Source: Peptostreptococcaceae bacterium
Lineage (GTDB): Bacteria; Bacillota; Clostridia; Peptostreptococcales; Filifactoraceae
Length of the DNA: 64,000 nucleotides
Assembly: GCA_030532705.1 (NCBI GenBank)
Contig: JAUNKR010000004.1
Location: 1-64,000, forward strand
Direction of reading: 5' to 3'
This document shows, piece after piece, positions 62,187-64,000 of this stretch (positions are counted from its first letter, which is position 1; the number at the start of each line of letters is the position of its first letter). Made by a program: the position numbers and the translations under genes. Under the pieces are notes generated by a model. It saw nothing but the letters and a program-made list of their open reading frames with translations, did not search any database and was not told where the DNA came from.

Positions 62187-63406
62187 TATATACTCACCAA
62201 CTTTCTCACATAACGCTCAATGCTGTATTCCATAGCGTCTAAAGTATCAATATCGCTGGTACCGTCATCAAGCCTTGTTGTTTTATCTTTTGATTCATCC
62301 CAAACCGCATTAACTAAAGCGTCTTTGAGCGTACTTGAATTTTGAGTATAAAAAAACTTGTTCCGAGCAATCAAGCCTGCAACAAGTCTTATTCTATCTA
62401 CCACTTCTATTTTTTGAGCATCCCGAATTGGAATACTTATTTTTTGCCTTTCTAAGGCTGTCCGAAATCCGCGTATCAAAACTTTTTCCGCGCTATCACA
62501 ATAAACACAATCAATATTCTGATACATGTCCAACACCCTTTTGACAAAATCAACAAATAACCCATTCAATTCTTCCGGGTCTGTGTCAGCGTCATGCCTC
62601 TCCGAAACAAGAATAACAATTTCTCCATCAATTGTTATTCCCGAACAAACGAAAGCGTGTTTCGACTTATTTCCGCCAAAGTCTACTCCCGCCGTTATCA
62701 GCTGAAATCTCTTTTTCTTAACATCCTCCAAGCCTAGAAAATATTGCTGCGGATTGCCTGCAAACAATTTATAAATCGCTCCCTCTGCTCTTGTCCATTG
62801 ACCCAATATAAAGCGATTATAATAAACTGTGCCATAATACTCCTGCTTTAGCGATGTCACAAACTCAGGCGTCAAAAATGGATTATCGTCGATGGTATAA
62901 TGCTGATGATAAATATTCGCATCGCTGTCCAAAAACTCCTTAAACCAATGTGTCGGATTGTCGGGATTACAAGTACCATCAAAGCAACTGTTCGGCTTAT
63001 CCAGTCGTGATTTCAGCATTTGAAATACTTCCTGAGACCATGTGGTTACCTCGTCCCCATAAGCATACTCAATACCCGCTCCCTGTATCCTTGCCACCTG
63101 ATTTTTCTTATCCGCTCCGATAATGTGAACTTCTTTTCCGAATAACTTTGCCTTGTTATTGCTGCTTATCGTTCCGACCAATGCACTCCCCCAAATATTG
63201 CGCATCGGCTCCAATATATTTCGCTCAATTGTTGATTGCGTATTGCCAAGCAAAACGACCAACCCCGCACCGGAACATTCTCTAATACGCTTCGGAATAA
63301 TGTAATAATCCAAATAAGTTTTACCCGACCTTGTTGCTCCGGTCTTTATATTCCATCGAGCCTGACAGTTGTTCCAAAATTCCTTTTGCTTAGGACTTAG
63401 CTGCAT
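62186..63406 (-). CDS. terL: Phage terminase large subunit (PBSX type)
   Basis: Packaging ATPase and nuclease. The ATG at 63406 gives 406 residues aligned with known PBSX-type TerL starts (MQLSPKQKEFW); the longer frame overlaps the small terminase and lacks a ribosome site. Walker A GATRSGKT is at 23-30 and Walker B ends in GDE at about 117-119. The nuclease domain opens with VDFGGNKSKHAF, and later YCDSAEK and DGTSDIDTLDAMEYS segments supply acidic metal ligands. Overlaps the small terminase by 17 bases. Confidence 0.93.
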   Translation of the reverse strand: MQLSPKQKEFWNNCQARWNIKTGATRSGKTYLDYYIIPKRIRECSGAGLVVLLGNTQSTIERNILEPMRNIWGSALVGTISSNNKAKLFGKEVHIIGADKKNQVARIQGAGIEYAYGDEVTTWSQEVFQMLKSRLDKPNSCFDGTCNPDNPTHWFKEFLDSDANIYHQHYTIDDNPFLTPEFVTSLKQEYYGTVYYNRFILGQWTRAEGAIYKLFAGNPQQYFLGLEDVKKKRFQLITAGVDFGGNKSKHAFVCSGITIDGEIVILVSERHDADTDPEELNGLFVDFVKRVLDMYQNIDCVYCDSAEKVLIRGFRTALERQKISIPIRDAQKIEVVDRIRLVAGLIARNKFFYTQNSSTLKDALVNAVWDESKDKTTRLDDGTSDIDTLDAMEYSIERYVRKLVSI

Positions 63407-63872
63407 CGTCAATCGCCCCCAATATCGCATCCAGTTTCTCAAGCTGCTCCTCATCCACTTCCGAACGGTCTGTGAAAATCCGATACCTCTTACCAAGAAG
63501 CTCCAGCGCTTTTATCGCGTCTTTGCTCGGTGTCGGGATTGGGACAATCTTCGGATATTTCTCGATGCCTAAAAACTTTCCGTCCTCTCCAAATTTCGCC
63601 TTATCACACATTACGACAATATGCTCAGCCTCCTCACGTCGCCCAAATCGCGTCAATCGCTCCATGACTTCCTTTTGGTCAGCAATTTTTGCATCGTCCA
63701 ATTCTTTCAGTCGTTCTTCTAAATACGACTTAATGACAGGTTTTGACAAGTTTTCAGTCGCAATTCGATTCGCCGTTCTTTTGCTATATCCCGCCTTGAT
63801 CGCCGCTTCCGTCGCATTTCCGCCGATGATGTATTCATCAGCAAACTTCTTTTGTTTTAATGTCAATTTCAG
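63390..63872 (-). CDS. terS: Phage terminase small subunit
   Basis: DNA-recognition subunit of the packaging motor. Helix-turn-helix sequence KQKKFADEYIIGGNATEAAI with AGYSKRTANRIATENL matches small terminase proteins. No ATG fits: the ATG at 63896 lies in the terminator T-run, and its codons 3-6 spell the ribosome binding site AAAGGAGGTGG. A CTG at 63872, nine bases after AGGAGG, gives MKLTLKQ, the normal start of the family (160 residues). An ATT three bases earlier is an alternative. An oligomerisation region and acidic C-terminus follow. Confidence 0.88.
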   Translation of the reverse strand: MKLTLKQKKFADEYIIGGNATEAAIKAGYSKRTANRIATENLSKPVIKSYLEERLKELDDAKIADQKEVMERLTRFGRREEAEHIVVMCDKAKFGEDGKFLGIEKYPKIVPIPTPSKDAIKALELLGKRYRIFTDRSEVDEEQLEKLDAILGAIDDAAKS

Positions 63873-63892
63873 AATACACCACCTCCTTTTGC

Positions 63893-63926
63893 GCATTAAA
63901 AAAGCACCGCTTGGGTGCCTTTTAAA
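63893..63926 (-). terminator. Hairpin and T-run upstream of small terminase
   Basis: GCACC (63904-63908) and GGTGC (63914-63918) form the stem, followed by six T residues (63898-63903 on the plus strand as A). It lies between the stop of the preceding gene and the small terminase ribosome site. Nearly the same leader sequence occurs upstream of the tape measure gene. Confidence 0.8.
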
Positions 63927-64000
63927 TTATCTGAGTTCCTCTCTCAAATCAATCAAAAACTTTTCCACTGTTACCAAAGTGCGACGCTGATTGTCAATCG
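63927..64000 (-). CDS. 3' end of an unidentified phage gene
   Basis: The last 23 residues before a TAA stop are readable (ending VEKFLIDLREELR). The 5' part is outside the window. A helical, charged tail with no recognisable motif. It is the gene transcribed just before the small terminase, a place where phages often keep small replication or HNH genes. Confidence 0.5.
   Translation of the reverse strand, partial: IDNQRRTLVTVEKFLIDLREELR

Larger units (their letters stand above)
43140..64000 (-). mobile_element. Prophage late region (siphovirus type), truncated by window edge
   Basis: Twenty-six minus-strand genes from the end of an unidentified gene and the terminase down to the endolysin form a continuous head-tail-lysis module in the order typical of siphoviruses of Gram-positive hosts. 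It begins beside tRNA-Arg and continues beyond the window. No integrase, repressor or replication gene is visible. Every structural function appears to be present and no gene is obviously broken, so the element may be active. Portal, scaffold (Gp20), minor capsid 1/2/3, Gp14/Gp15 and LLH holin families agree on a Firmicute host. Confidence 0.95.

Noticed and set aside
43140..64000. CRISPR array or insertion sequence in the prophage
   Set aside because: No regularly spaced repeats and no transposase gene or terminal inverted repeats were found.

Overview
The window looks like chromosomal DNA of a Bacillota (Firmicutes) member, most likely class Clostridia. The signs are a Gram-positive style division and cell wall (dcw) cluster with DUF881 and Sbp genes, a murB-rapZ-yvcK-whiA group, nrdR, an RluD/NAD kinase/YfcE neighbourhood, AGGAGG-type ribosome binding sites and TTG/GTG starts. 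The usual sporulation sigma genes are not next to ftsZ, so the organism may not sporulate. No species can be named from sequence reading alone.

Positions 1 to 36.4 kb are almost entirely minus strand, so the biological order runs from high to low coordinates. From 36.4 down to 19.5 kb lies a dcw operon: two M16 peptidase-family proteins, lgt, rsmH, ftsL, a PASTA-bearing transpeptidase, murF, mraY, murD, ftsW, murG, ftsQ, two DUF881 proteins, sbp and ftsZ, closed by a terminator. It lacks mraZ and ftsA. Next come nrdR, a superfamily 1 helicase-like protein and a compact eight-gene type IV pilus/pseudopilus operon (17.2 to 12.0 kb). A separately promoted, degenerate PhnM-like amidohydrolase follows, with its own terminator. 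From 10.6 to 3.0 kb a second tightly packed operon runs murB, PHP phosphoesterase, rapZ, yvcK, Nudix hydrolase, whiA, tyrS, guaB, followed by a YkvA-like membrane protein and guaA.

Positions 36.5 to 43.1 kb hold a candidate 6S-like small RNA with its own promoter and terminator, an isolated histidine ammonia-lyase preceded by a LacI-family regulator and trmB, then acpP, an RluD-family pseudouridine synthase, NAD kinase, a YfcE-like phosphodiesterase and tRNA-Arg(TCG).

From just after the tRNA to the right edge is the late half of a siphovirus-type prophage, entirely on the minus strand. In transcription order: small and large terminase, portal, minor capsid protein, accessory genes, scaffold, major capsid, head-tail joining proteins, major tail protein, two tail chaperones, tape measure, Dit, a Gp37-like tail protein, baseplate and receptor-binding proteins, XhlA-like protein, membrane protein, LLH holin and an amidase endolysin. 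Integrase, repressor and replication genes are not in the window and should lie beyond position 64000; the tRNA-Arg is the likely integration target.

The most interesting element is in this prophage. The minor capsid protein (58895 to 60775) carries a C-terminal Cys/His domain resembling papain-fold polymorphic toxins, followed by an overlapping small acidic gene that could be its immunity protein. A duplicated hairpin/U-tract/ribosome-binding leader precedes both the small terminase and the tape measure gene, and tandem palindromes sit upstream of the scaffold gene. These suggest unusual internal control of the late operon.
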